DNA of 64,000 bases from Alphaproteobacteria bacterium (GTDB lineage Bacteria; Pseudomonadota; Alphaproteobacteria; CAAHEQ01; UBA3637). The position numbers and the translations under genes were made by a program. The notes beneath the pieces were generated by a model. That model had not been told where the DNA came from, searched no databases, and saw only the letters and a list, made by a program, of their open reading frames with translations. Shown here piece after piece: positions 1 through 7,540 of the stretch. Positions within the stretch are counted from its first letter, which is position 1, and each line of letters begins with the position of its first letter. The stretch lies in contig JAFYRI010000011.1 in the NCBI GenBank assembly GCA_017559525.1, forward strand, positions 124,001 through 188,000. Direction: 5' to 3'.

Positions 1-36
1 TTTAAAGCCTTCCCAGGCCTTATTTAAGTTATCCAT
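1..36 (-). CDS. pflB: Pyruvate formate-lyase, N-terminal fragment (runs off the left edge)
   Basis: Only the first 12 codons are inside the window, reading leftward: MDNLNKAWEGFK. The AWEGFK block matches the start of pyruvate formate-lyase, the glycyl-radical enzyme that splits pyruvate into formate and acetyl-CoA in anaerobic cells. A good ribosome site (AAAGGAAA, about 7 bases upstream) precedes the ATG. The divergent neighbour is a FocA-type formate channel, which is the classic partner of pflB, and adhE lies further along the window. With only 12 residues visible the call rests on this short match plus context. The rest of the protein, including the glycyl-radical site, cannot be seen. 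Confidence 0.7.
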   Translation of the reverse strand, partial: MDNLNKAWEGFK

Positions 37-189
37 GTAAATTTTCCTTTCATTTTTTTACATTTTTCAACATATAAAAACGGTTTTTATCAAAATCACT
101 GGACCGTTTTGGATGAGCGTACTATAGCATATTTTTATTTTTTTTGCTACTAAAAAGTTTAATTTTTTATGAATATTTTGAGGGTATGA

Positions 190-251
190 GGCGTATTAAA
201 GATTGTATAAATTAAAAAACTTGATTTTTTTAAAAAAAAGGCGTATTAAAG
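190..251 (+). repeat. Two copies of a 12-bp direct repeat, 50 bp apart, upstream of focA
   Basis: GGCGTATTAAAG occurs at 190-201 and again, identically, at 240-251. The second copy overlaps the proposed -10 of the focA promoter. The 50-bp spacing is about five helical turns, so both copies would face the same side of the DNA. They may be binding sites for a regulator of the pflB/focA divergent region. The rest of the 37-283 gap is AT-rich, with no other gene seen. Confidence 0.6.
221..249 (+). promoter_or_regulatory. Probable focA promoter
   Basis: TTGATT (221-226), 17-bp spacer, TATTAA (244-249), 35 bp upstream of the focA ATG. The -35 is reasonable; the -10 is a weak match, which would suit a promoter needing an activator. 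Confidence 0.5.
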
Positions 252-283
252 GCAAAATTTATTTTTAACCAAGGAGTTTTATT

Positions 284-1066
284 ATGTCTTATTATAATCC
301 AGCTGAAATTGCGGGTATTTTTGGCGATGCCTCTTGTGCTAAAGCCAAAATGCCCTTTACAAAATTTGCGTTAATGGCCATTATGGGCGGCATTTTTATT
401 GCTTTGGGCGGTTTGTTAACCGTTATTGTCGCCGGAGGCATGCCAGAAACGGCCGCACAAAATATTGGTCTTGTCAAATTTATGGCAGGCGCTTTATTCC
501 CTGTTGGGTTGATTATGGTATCTGTGGCTGGCGCTGATTTGTTTACCAGCGATTGTGCCGGCATGGTTTTATCCACAATGCAAAAGAAAACCGTTTGGAT
601 GGATTTATTAAAAGTATGGATATTAGCCTATGTATTTAACTTTATTGGCGCTCAATTTGTGGCTTGGTTTATGGCACATGACACGCATATTATTGCCAGC
701 GAACCATTTAAAGGATATTTGGCCAACTTAGCAAATGGAAAACTAAGTCACGATTGGTATACCGTTTTCATCAAAGGTATCGGCGCCAATATGTTGGTTT
801 GCTTAGGTACTTGGATGGGATATGCCAGCAAAGATATTATCGGAAAAGCCCTGGGTATTTGGGTGCCGGTGATGTTGTTTGTAACATTGGGATATGAACA
901 CTCCATTGCCAATATGTTCTTTATTCCTGCCGCAATGTACAATGGCGCCGATATTACATGGAGCCAATTTATTGTAGACAACCTTATTCCTGCAACAATA
1001 GGTAATATCGTTGGCGGCGCCGTATTTATTGGTTTGGTTTATGGATACATTTACGGTAAAAAATAA
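284..1066 (+). CDS. focA: Formate/nitrite transporter family channel (FocA-type)
   Basis: 260 aa, the normal length for the pentameric FNT family of formate channels, which sit in the inner membrane and export or re-import formate made by pyruvate formate-lyase. Six hydrophobic segments are apparent. The family hallmark is clear at about residues 204-218: GYEHSIANMFFIP, including the central-pore histidine, followed by NLIPATIGNIVGG near the C-terminus. The first half carries the AGADLFTSD block, equivalent to the loop that gates the pore in FocA. The ATG follows AAGGAG. A strong terminator lies directly downstream, so the gene is monocistronic. The divergent neighbour appears to be pflB, which favours formate rather than nitrite as the substrate; the sequence alone does not exclude nitrite. 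Confidence 0.92.
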   Translation: MSYYNPAEIAGIFGDASCAKAKMPFTKFALMAIMGGIFIALGGLLTVIVAGGMPETAAQNIGLVKFMAGALFPVGLIMVSVAGADLFTSDCAGMVLSTMQKKTVWMDLLKVWILAYVFNFIGAQFVAWFMAHDTHIIASEPFKGYLANLANGKLSHDWYTVFIKGIGANMLVCLGTWMGYASKDIIGKALGIWVPVMLFVTLGYEHSIANMFFIPAAMYNGADITWSQFIVDNLIPATIGNIVGGAVFIGLVYGYIYGKK

Positions 1067-1071
1067 AACAC

Positions 1072-1099
1072 AAAAAGCCCCGTGACGGGGCTTTTTTTT
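1072..1099 (+). terminator. Rho-independent terminator of focA
   Basis: AAAAGCCCC, 4-base loop GTGA, GGGGCTTTT, then a T tract; starts a few bases after the focA stop. Confidence 0.92.
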
Positions 1100-1114
1100 A
1101 TAATCAAATTCATC

Positions 1115-1567
1115 TTATAAATTTTGTTTTTTAGGTAATAAAGCCTCTGTCTTTGTTGGTTTAAAATCGGTATTTGGCAACCATGTTTGGTTGCGTCCTA
1201 AAAAGGCAACTTTGCCACGAACGATTAACAAATCATTTTCTCGCCAAATTTCACATCCATATACTTTTCCTTTTTGTGGATCCAAAATTTTTCCGCCCGT
1301 ATATTTGTTTCCGTCTTTTTTCAAATCCCAAATGATATCTAGTCCGATAATTGGAGGATTCCCCGGAATTTTAGCTGTTGCTTGTTTATTTTTCAACACA
1401 TCAACCACACGGCCAAAGTAATGACCATTATATTCATAAATTTGAACGATGCTTTTCGGTTTCTTTGTTTCATCATCAACCGTCGTCCAAAAACCAACCA
1501 CATTATCCTGTGCAAATACTGTGGCAGAATACAACATCATTATAAACATTAATGCTATTTTTTTCAT
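1115..1567 (-). CDS. Secreted DUF2147 family protein
   Basis: 150 aa. An N-terminal signal peptide (MKKIALMFIMMLYSATVFA, then Q) is followed by one DUF2147 domain: GFWTTVDDET near the start, KSIVQIYEYNG, GLDIIWDL, GGKILDPQKGKVYGCEI and VRGKVAFLGRNQTW, which is the usual order of the family's blocks. The family is widespread in Gram-negative bacteria and predicted to be periplasmic; its biochemical role is not established. I chose the ATG at 1567 because AAAGGAAG stands 6 bases before it, and because the alternative ATG five codons upstream would put MKGSI ahead of a typical signal peptide. It is convergent with focA and probably monocistronic. Confidence 0.85.
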   Translation of the reverse strand: MKKIALMFIMMLYSATVFAQDNVVGFWTTVDDETKKPKSIVQIYEYNGHYFGRVVDVLKNKQATAKIPGNPPIIGLDIIWDLKKDGNKYTGGKILDPQKGKVYGCEIWRENDLLIVRGKVAFLGRNQTWLPNTDFKPTKTEALLPKKQNL

Positions 1568-1706
1568 TATACTTCCTTTCATATGTGTGTATGTTTGTTT
1601 TTACCATATCCTTTGATTCTCAACAAGGACGAAAGTATGAAAGTTTGATGAATATTAAAAGGGGTATGTGGTAATGTTTTTTCGTATTGATGATTGTGGA
1701 TAAATC

Positions 1707-1733
1707 AAAAAAACGCCCCAAAAGGACGTTTTT
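1707..1733 (-). terminator. Terminator after tRNA-His
   Basis: On the minus strand: AACGTCC, loop TTTTG, GGGCGTT, then a run of T. It begins a few bases after the encoded CCA of the tRNA. Confidence 0.75.
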
Positions 1734-1736
1734 TTA

Positions 1737-1814
1737 TGGGGCGGAAGATCGGACTCGAACCGACGACATCTGGTACCACAAACCAGCGCTCTAACCAACT
1801 GAGCTACATCCGCC
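1737..1814 (-). tRNA. tRNA-His (anticodon GTG), with encoded G-1 and CCA
   Basis: The sequence folds as a standard cloverleaf. The D stem is GCTC/GAGC, the anticodon arm is CTGGT-TTGTGGT-ACCAG (anticodon GTG), and the T loop is TTCGAGT. A G precedes position 1 and faces C73, the canonical histidine identity pair G-1:C73, and CCA is encoded. The acceptor stem has one T-T mismatch at position 6:67. The upstream promoter and downstream terminator show a single-gene unit. Confidence 0.95.
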
Positions 1815-1829
1815 ATACGGACAACGAGG

Positions 1830-1858
1830 ACTATAACCGATTTTTAATCATAAGTCAA
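1830..1858 (-). promoter_or_regulatory. Promoter of tRNA-His
   Basis: Minus-strand TTGACT (1853-1858), 17-bp spacer, TATAGT (1830-1835), ending 15 bp before the tRNA. Both boxes are strong matches. Confidence 0.87.
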
Positions 1859-1898
1859 GCATTTTTTATATCTCATATTTTTTTTATAAGAAAACGCT

Positions 1899-2882
1899 CT
1901 AGACATCCCTTTCACGACCATTATCTTCCTTCGGGAAACGCTTTTGATCTGAAACTTTTTGAGCTCCACCAACTCGTTCAACTAAAGAACATGAATACGG
2001 CAACATTAAATCATCAAACCACTTAACTAAATAATCGCGCCATTCTTTATCATAATTCGATTGAAACGCCAAAAGAGCTTGAGTTCCTTTTAAAATATCC
2101 CCCATAATTAATTCACTTTGTCCTTTTAGAATAAGGCCATCTCCTCGAAATAAACTCCCCAACAAACCATAAGACCATTCTGCACGTTGAGAGGCCCCTA
2201 AAGTGTATTCATTTTCTGGCACATTTTTTAAAACAGATAAAGCATCTAAACAAAAACGATTAACCGCTCCATTTAAATAAGCATTATGTTCTTCAGGAAC
2301 CAACAAACAACCATTGCGAATAAGTAAACATATCTCTAAAGCCCTCATATCAGAAACAAATGGGTTGTTTTTTTCGACAATCGGTGTAATTTTTTGTTCG
2401 TCCTCCAAGCTTAACATATCATTTGCAACATTCAAATTATTAAGATCATAAATAGTACTTGCGCTCTGTATTTTCTCTACAACCTTCACATACTCATTCA
2501 TAATTGGATCATGAAAAGCCCCATCAAACAAACGATTTTGTATTTCACTAAATGTAGGCGCAACAATAGATACAAATTGCTCCCCGTGCAACTCTTCTTC
2601 ATAATTATTACGAATAAGCATTTCACATTCAAGGCAATACTTTTCAGCTTCCCGTCTCATTTCAACAAATTGAGCATCGTTAAGCAACCCACAAAGATAC
2701 ATTTGATCAACCTGAGGCATATCCATAAAAGCACTAACCAAAGAAGGAAGTTTTTTGTGTGGTAATAAAGAACCAAATAAGTTATATGAGCGCTCCAACA
2801 ATATAGCTAACCACTCACCTTTCTGTTTTTCCCTCAACTCTATTAAATCATGGGACAAAATGTTATTTTTTTTATACCCCAT
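1899..2882 (-). CDS. Unrecognised 327-aa protein, probably cytoplasmic
   Basis: I do not recognise this family. The protein has no signal peptide and no clear membrane segment. It reads as mostly helical, with charged, leucine-rich stretches (for example EMRREAEKYCLECEMLIRNN at about residues 74-93) and several cysteines. The C-terminal end is basic and charged. The ATG at 2882 follows AGAGGTG and a well-formed promoter stands just upstream, so the gene is very likely expressed. It has its own transcription unit between rpsT and tRNA-His. No catalytic motif or nucleotide-binding loop is visible. Codon use and base composition look like those of its neighbours, so there is no sign of recent transfer. 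Confidence 0.8.
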   Translation of the reverse strand: MGYKKNNILSHDLIELREKQKGEWLAILLERSYNLFGSLLPHKKLPSLVSAFMDMPQVDQMYLCGLLNDAQFVEMRREAEKYCLECEMLIRNNYEEELHGEQFVSIVAPTFSEIQNRLFDGAFHDPIMNEYVKVVEKIQSASTIYDLNNLNVANDMLSLEDEQKITPIVEKNNPFVSDMRALEICLLIRNGCLLVPEEHNAYLNGAVNRFCLDALSVLKNVPENEYTLGASQRAEWSYGLLGSLFRGDGLILKGQSELIMGDILKGTQALLAFQSNYDKEWRDYLVKWFDDLMLPYSCSLVERVGGAQKVSDQKRFPKEDNGRERDV

Positions 2883-2913
2883 ATAGCACCTCTATCAATT
2901 AAAGCATAACAAC

Positions 2914-2942
2914 AGCATAACACGCCCCAATTGTTTTGTCAA
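2914..2942 (-). promoter_or_regulatory. Promoter of the 327-aa unknown gene
   Basis: Minus-strand TTGACA (2937-2942), 17-bp spacer, TATGCT (2914-2919), 32 bp upstream of the ATG. The -35 is perfect and the -10 moderate. Confidence 0.75.
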
Positions 2943-2965
2943 TATTTTTTTGTTATATATTTAAC

Positions 2966-3003
2966 AACAAAAAAACACTCCCGAAAACTCTAGGAGTGTT
3001 TTT
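2966..3003 (-). terminator. Terminator of rpsT
   Basis: Minus-strand hairpin AACACTCC ... GGAGTGTT with an 11-base loop, followed by a run of T; lies 20 bases past the rpsT stop. Confidence 0.87.
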
Positions 3004-3023
3004 AATTCTTTAAGAAAAAACAA

Positions 3024-3296
3024 TTAAGCTTTTTTAACCAATGCTTTAACAGCAGCAGCCAATCTAGAAATTTTGCGAGCAGCTGTATTTTTGTGGATTG
3101 TACCACGGTTAGCAGCACGAGCCATCAAAGATTCTGTTGATTTAAAAGCAGCAACAGCAGCTTCTTGATCACCGGCAGCAATCGCTTTTCTTGTTTTTTT
3201 AACTTCTGTTCTAACAGCGTTCAAACGATTAGAATTAATAATCGCTCTTTTATTATTACGTCTGACGCGTGTTTTTGCCGACTTTAAATTGGCCAT
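3024..3296 (-). CDS. rpsT: 30S ribosomal protein S20
   Basis: 90 aa, the normal length for S20, which binds 16S rRNA early in small-subunit assembly. The family pattern is clear: MANLKSAKTRVRRNNKRA at the N-terminus, very rich in Lys, Arg and Ala, and a second half RAANRGTIHKNTAARKISRL, the conserved helical hairpin. It has its own strong promoter and terminator. In many alphaproteobacteria rpsT sits beside dnaA. Here dnaA is not adjacent, and the upstream neighbour is a Sel1-repeat protein on the same strand. Confidence 0.97.
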   Translation of the reverse strand: MANLKSAKTRVRRNNKRAIINSNRLNAVRTEVKKTRKAIAAGDQEAAVAAFKSTESLMARAANRGTIHKNTAARKISRLAAAVKALVKKA

Positions 3297-3339
3297 TTTC
3301 TTATCCTTATCTGATACGTTAAATTAAACTAAGGCTTTT

Positions 3340-3368
3340 TTTATACTCGATAAAAAAGCAAAAGTCAA
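3340..3368 (-). promoter_or_regulatory. Promoter of rpsT
   Basis: Minus-strand TTGACT (3363-3368), 17-bp spacer, TATAAA (3340-3345). The transcript leader would be about 37 bases. Confidence 0.87.
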
Positions 3369-3398
3369 GATATTTTTACAAAATATTTACTTTTTTAA

Positions 3399-4121
3399 TT
3401 ATTTCATCTTATCTTCAGCCGAAAAAATACTCTCTGACGAAGGCGCTGCATCTACAACACCCTCTGCTGCCGCGGCCGCTCTTTCTTGAGCTTCTCGCAA
3501 CATAAGCTGGCCTGGCAACACATCTGATCTAAATTCCACACCCAAAATCGAATCAATCTCAGCATTAATTTTTTCTAACTCTAAAATTTTATCATCAACA
3601 CGTTTTTGTTGTTCTTCTAAAGCTATCTGTTTTTCATTCGTCATTTGAGGCAATAAATTTTCCACTGAAGCAGTTGCCAGCTTAATTTCCTCAGTTGTCA
3701 AAAACTGTTCCAACAACAAAGCTAAACGAGTCGCAGCTTCATGCCCATTCATTGATGCCACAAAAGCCCACTTGTAAGCCACCAAATCATTTTGAGGCAA
3801 CACAACCCCTTTATTATATAACTGAGCTAAGCGATACTGAGCCTCCGTATGACCTTGCAAAGCTGCTGCTGTCAAACAATAACTCGCCCCTTGGCGCTTT
3901 TCATTTTTTTCAACCAACAACATTTCACCATGCAAAAACAAATCCTCTTTACTTGGCAAAAACACTCCGCCTCGAGCCTCATCAAATTGTCCATCACATT
4001 GCGGTGGAATAACCGCTTCTTTATTGTTTTCATCAAACGCCCAAAAAGCACTTTGAGCCATACCTTGTGATGCGATTAAAAAAGAACTCAAAAATAATCC
4101 GGATAGTAAAATTTTTTTCAT
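3399..4121 (-). CDS. Secreted Sel1-like repeat protein
   Basis: 240 aa with a signal peptide (MKKILLSGLFLSSFLIASQG, cleavage near AMAQS). The middle (about residues 80-145) holds two to three Sel1/TPR-like repeats, for example GHTEAQYRLAQLYNKGVVLP and AYKWAFVASMNGHEAATRLA. A charged coiled-coil-prone helix follows (about 160-195), then an Ala-rich tail. Sel1 repeats are protein-binding modules, often found in periplasmic or envelope proteins, but the partner cannot be read from the sequence. The gene follows the YejA-like gene on the same strand with a 174-bp gap that contains no convincing gene, so it may have its own promoter. Confidence 0.8.
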   Translation of the reverse strand: MKKILLSGLFLSSFLIASQGMAQSAFWAFDENNKEAVIPPQCDGQFDEARGGVFLPSKEDLFLHGEMLLVEKNEKRQGASYCLTAAALQGHTEAQYRLAQLYNKGVVLPQNDLVAYKWAFVASMNGHEAATRLALLLEQFLTTEEIKLATASVENLLPQMTNEKQIALEEQQKRVDDKILELEKINAEIDSILGVEFRSDVLPGQLMLREAQERAAAAAEGVVDAAPSSESIFSAEDKMK

Positions 4122-4295
4122 AAAAAATCCTTTTGCTAGCTGATATTTTTACTTTTAAATCTTTTTTTATCAAATGGCAAGAAAAAAAATAAAATATCAA
4201 AAAAAAGCATCTTACAGCATTTAACTGCAACATATTACTAATTGCTCTTTTACAATCACTTTTTATAACAACAACATTCAACACATAAAAAAACT

Positions 4296-6080
4296 CTACT
4301 TTTCCCACCAAGTCAGTGTTGATATACCTTTCATCGGAATAACCTTAGGCATTTCAAATTTATCCCAGTACACATAACGATAAACGGGTGTATGCCAATG
4401 CGGAACAACCAAATAAGACCACAATAACACACGATCCAACGCATGAGTGGCCGTTTGCAGCTCCTCGGCTGTTTCTGCGGAAACAATTTTATCAATTAAA
4501 GCATCAACAACAGGACTTTTTATACCAGCATAATTCATAGACCCCTGTGAAGATGCCGAATCACTCCCCCAATAGTAGCGTTGTTCATTACCCGGAGAAA
4601 GAGATTGCCCCCAAACACTTACTATCATATCATAATCAAATGCGTCTAAACGATTTTTATACTGTATCATATCCACTGTTGTAATCGTTGCATTAATCCC
4701 TAAACGTTTCAATTGTCCAACAAATGGCAACAAAACACGCTCCCACATTGGCGCAGAGGGAGCATCCAACAAAATATCAAATTCAAATACTTGACCATTC
4801 TGATTTGTTAAAACACCATTTTGGATCATCCACCCAGCCTCGGCTAATAAATCTAAAGCTATTTTTAAATTCTTCCTCATTTGACCAGCTTCATTTGTTG
4901 GCACAACAAATGGTGTATCAAAAATTCGTTCTGGTAACATATCTCTATATGGATTTAACAAATTCAACTCTGCTTCACTTGGCAAATCTGGCGCCTTTAA
5001 AAATGAGTTATCAAAATAACTGGATGTCCTTTTGTATAAGCCATGAAATAAATTTTGATTCGCCCATGTAAAATCAAAAGCATAAGATAATGCTTCACGT
5101 ACTTTTGCATCAAAAAAAAGAGGACGGCGTAAATTGAACACAAAACCCTGCATACCACTCGGCAACCCATGAACAAACTCTTTTTGCTTTAAACGCCCAT
5201 CTAAAACCGCAGGATCATTTTTCAATGCTGCCCATTTTTTTGCTTCATTTTCTTGCCGAATATCTATAGCACCAGCTTTAAAAGCTTCAGTCATCACCGT
5301 AGCATCACGATAATAATCAAACTTGATTTTTTCAAAATTATTTTGACCTCGATTTACATTTAAATTCATAGCCCAATAATTTTGATTTAATCGATACTCA
5401 ATAAACCTAGCTGGATCAAATTTATCCACAATATAGGCTCCACTACTAACGGGGATATCCAAAGTTGTTTTTGTAAAATCTTTGTTTTGCCAATAAGCTT
5501 TACTCAAAATAGGCAATTCCCCCAAAATAAGCGGAAGTTCTCGGTTTGCCACCCCTTCCTTAAACTTAAAAACAACGCGGTGCATTCCTTCTTGATAAAC
5601 CCGCTCGACATCAGCATAATAATAACGATAAGTTGGAAGTCCTTTATCTCTCAATATTTCAAATGAAAAAATGACATCCTCAGGCATAATCGGAGTGTTA
5701 TCCGAAAAACGTGCATCAGGATTAATATCAAAAGCCACCCAAGAACGATCTTCTGGCACTTCAATACTTGAAGCAATCAAACCATATAAGGAAAAAGATT
5801 CGTCCAAACTTTGCTTCATTAAAGTATCATGCATCAATCCAACACCAGCAGGAGCAATACCATTTATCACATAAGGATTAAATGTATCAAACATACCAAT
5901 AGCACCTTGGTTTAACACCCCCTTCTTTGGCGCATTTGGATTAACATATTCGAATGCCTCAAAACCAGCAAGATATTTGGGAACTCCATGCATACTAATA
6001 CCATGCTGTGGTTCCGCTAATACATTCACCCCCAGCAACAACGTCACTGTAAAAGTTATTAATCTTCGTATACTCTGCAA
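4296..6080 (-). CDS. YejA-like extracellular solute-binding protein (peptide ABC transporter)
   Basis: 594 aa including a signal peptide (about residues 1-22). It belongs to the SBP_bac_5 family of oligopeptide-binding proteins. The N-terminus HGISMHGVPKYLAGFEAFEY followed by VNPNAPKKG is characteristic of the YejA subgroup, which delivers peptides, including microcin C in E. coli, to the YejBEF permease. No permease or ATPase subunit for it lies in the window. The start is a TTG at 6080 preceded by AGGAAAG. It lies 22 bases inside the end of alr, so the two genes are translationally linked and probably co-transcribed. A role in recovering cell-wall or dietary peptides would fit the alr link, but that is inference. 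Confidence 0.85.
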   Translation of the reverse strand: MQSIRRLITFTVTLLLGVNVLAEPQHGISMHGVPKYLAGFEAFEYVNPNAPKKGVLNQGAIGMFDTFNPYVINGIAPAGVGLMHDTLMKQSLDESFSLYGLIASSIEVPEDRSWVAFDINPDARFSDNTPIMPEDVIFSFEILRDKGLPTYRYYYADVERVYQEGMHRVVFKFKEGVANRELPLILGELPILSKAYWQNKDFTKTTLDIPVSSGAYIVDKFDPARFIEYRLNQNYWAMNLNVNRGQNNFEKIKFDYYRDATVMTEAFKAGAIDIRQENEAKKWAALKNDPAVLDGRLKQKEFVHGLPSGMQGFVFNLRRPLFFDAKVREALSYAFDFTWANQNLFHGLYKRTSSYFDNSFLKAPDLPSEAELNLLNPYRDMLPERIFDTPFVVPTNEAGQMRKNLKIALDLLAEAGWMIQNGVLTNQNGQVFEFDILLDAPSAPMWERVLLPFVGQLKRLGINATITTVDMIQYKNRLDAFDYDMIVSVWGQSLSPGNEQRYYWGSDSASSQGSMNYAGIKSPVVDALIDKIVSAETAEELQTATHALDRVLLWSYLVVPHWHTPVYRYVYWDKFEMPKVIPMKGISTLTWWEK

Positions 6081-7126
6081 AACCGCTTTCCTTTTCCTAA
6101 AGAGGATAAAATTTCATACCCAATTGTCCCTGCATCTTTTGCCATATCGTCAGCCCTATAAACATCATCCAAAATATGAGCCATATCTCCTATTTTCACA
6201 TTTGGAATGTCTGTAATATCACACATAATATTATCCATAGAGATACGACCAATAATCGGGGCAGATTGATTGTTTAGTCGAACTTGCCCACAATTAGACA
6301 AAGAACGCATCAAACCATCACCATATCCAATAGAAACAACCGCTATTTTGGACGGCCTTTTGGATTGGAATGTTGCACCATATCCGACATAACCTCCTTC
6401 GGACACACTTGCAATTTGTAAAACGGGAGCGGATATAAAAACTGTTGGTTTTAACGCTGATATTGTTGTATCTTTGACGGTATTCAATCCATACATCGCA
6501 GCCCCCAAACGTACCATATCATATTGAAAATCCGGCCCCAAAAAAACACCATCTGAAGCGGATAAAGTTGCTGGTAAATTCAATTTTTGACGGACCATTT
6601 CAAAAGCATTTAACTGCCGAGAGTTCATAAAGTGCATATTGTCATCAGCACACGCCAAATGAGATAACACATAAGAAAAACGACCCACACCATTATCTAA
6701 TAAAACAGCAATATCATCAGATCTAAAACCCAAACGATTCAATCCAGTTTCAACCTGAACAATTGGTTTTATACCATCAATATGCAGTTCATTCCACAAA
6801 TTCAACATATCCACATTGGCAATAACCGGCGTCAAATGATGCTTCCAAAACAGCTCAGCACAGTCCTCCCCAACACCTTGCAATACATAAATATCAGCAT
6901 CTGGCGCATAAGACCGTATCTCTGCTCCCTCCAACGCGTGTGCAACAAAAAAAGCATCACACTCCTCTTGAACCAACCGTTGCACAACCCGTTGAGCACC
7001 TAATCCATAAGCATCCGTTTTAACAACTGCAGCCGCACGCCCCCTCGTTAATCGTTTTAAAACACGGTAATTATGTGCTAAGTTTGCCAAAGACACCTTA
7101 AACTCTGACCTTGTCAACACAGACAT
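6059..7126 (-). CDS. alr: Alanine racemase (biosynthetic)
   Basis: 355 aa, PLP-dependent fold-type III racemase that makes D-alanine for peptidoglycan. The cofactor lysine lies in AAVVKTDAYGLGA (about residues 32-44). The second half has VGYGATF and the RISMDNIMCDIT block that carries the conserved C-terminal active-site region. The ATG directly abuts the stop of the upstream membrane-protein gene (TAA then ATG), and the 3' end overlaps the YejA-like gene. All three share a strong promoter at 7494-7522. Its product feeds DdlB, encoded about 6 kb away. Confidence 0.95.
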   Translation of the reverse strand: MSVLTRSEFKVSLANLAHNYRVLKRLTRGRAAAVVKTDAYGLGAQRVVQRLVQEECDAFFVAHALEGAEIRSYAPDADIYVLQGVGEDCAELFWKHHLTPVIANVDMLNLWNELHIDGIKPIVQVETGLNRLGFRSDDIAVLLDNGVGRFSYVLSHLACADDNMHFMNSRQLNAFEMVRQKLNLPATLSASDGVFLGPDFQYDMVRLGAAMYGLNTVKDTTISALKPTVFISAPVLQIASVSEGGYVGYGATFQSKRPSKIAVVSIGYGDGLMRSLSNCGQVRLNNQSAPIIGRISMDNIMCDITDIPNVKIGDMAHILDDVYRADDMAKDAGTIGYEILSSLGKGKRFCRVYED

Positions 7127-7444
7127 TTAACTATCCTTTTCCACAAAAGAAATTTGTACATTATCTGGTAATGTCATCGATTCATATTTTGAAATGGGCT
7201 CATCTTTCATAATAGACAAATGTGTTTCTTGTGGTTTTTGAGGCGCTTGTGCTACTTCCTGTTGTTCTGCCGACGGAACAACACATTGCTCTAATCCCAT
7301 TTCCAAATGTTTTAATCGTTTCAAAATATGACGAAATATTAATTGTTGTCGATAGAACAAGATACCGGAAAACAAAATAAATCCGACAGCCAATACCCAC
7401 AATAAAAACGCTAAAATACCAATTTCCCATAAAATAATTTGCAT
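7127..7444 (-). CDS. Small single-span membrane protein, unrecognised
   Basis: 105 aa. One strongly hydrophobic segment near the N-terminus (WEIGILAFLLWVLAVGFILF, about residues 5-24) is followed by a basic stretch (RHILKRLKHLE) and a polar Gln/Pro-rich tail. I chose the ATG at 7444 because AAGGAAA precedes it by about 8 bases; the longer open frame to 7546 would run across both promoters and the accA start. It is the first gene of the unit with alr, whose ATG immediately follows its stop codon. I do not recognise the family. Confidence 0.7.
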   Translation of the reverse strand: MQIILWEIGILAFLLWVLAVGFILFSGILFYRQQLIFRHILKRLKHLEMGLEQCVVPSAEQQEVAQAPQKPQETHLSIMKDEPISKYESMTLPDNVQISFVEKDS

Positions 7445-7481
7445 AATATATTTCCTTTTTGTGACATCTGCACTAAATTGC

Positions 7482-7510
7482 TGGACTTTTTGCATTATAG
7501 TGTGTATAAT
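7482..7510 (+). promoter_or_regulatory. Probable accA promoter
   Basis: TGGACT (7482-7487), 17-bp spacer, TATAAT (7505-7510), 30 bp upstream of the accA ATG. It overlaps the divergent promoter of the alr unit, so polymerase binding at one should exclude the other. Confidence 0.62.
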
Positions 7511-7522
7511 CTTAAAAATCAA
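7494..7522 (-). promoter_or_regulatory. Promoter of the membrane protein-alr-yejA unit
   Basis: Minus-strand TTGATT (7517-7522), 17-bp spacer, perfect TATAAT (7494-7499). Confidence 0.87.
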
Positions 7523-7540
7523 ATGTAAAAAGGATATCAT

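Noticed and set aside
60..120. FNR-like half site (TTGAT) upstream of pflB
   Set aside because: Only one half of the TTGAT-N4-ATCAA consensus is present; chance is likely in AT-rich DNA.
1695..1703. A perfect DnaA box (TGTGGATAA), with another at 5422-5430
   Set aside because: Single copies far apart, the second inside a coding region; no cluster and no AT-rich unwinding pattern, so no origin is claimed.
1694..2026. 110-aa plus-strand frame across tRNA-His
   Set aside because: It runs through the tRNA, its promoter and the end of another gene.
4033..4311. 92-aa minus-strand open frame between the YejA-like and Sel1 genes
   Set aside because: It overlaps both genes, lacks a ribosome site and has a Phe/Lys-rich composition typical of translated AT-rich spacer.
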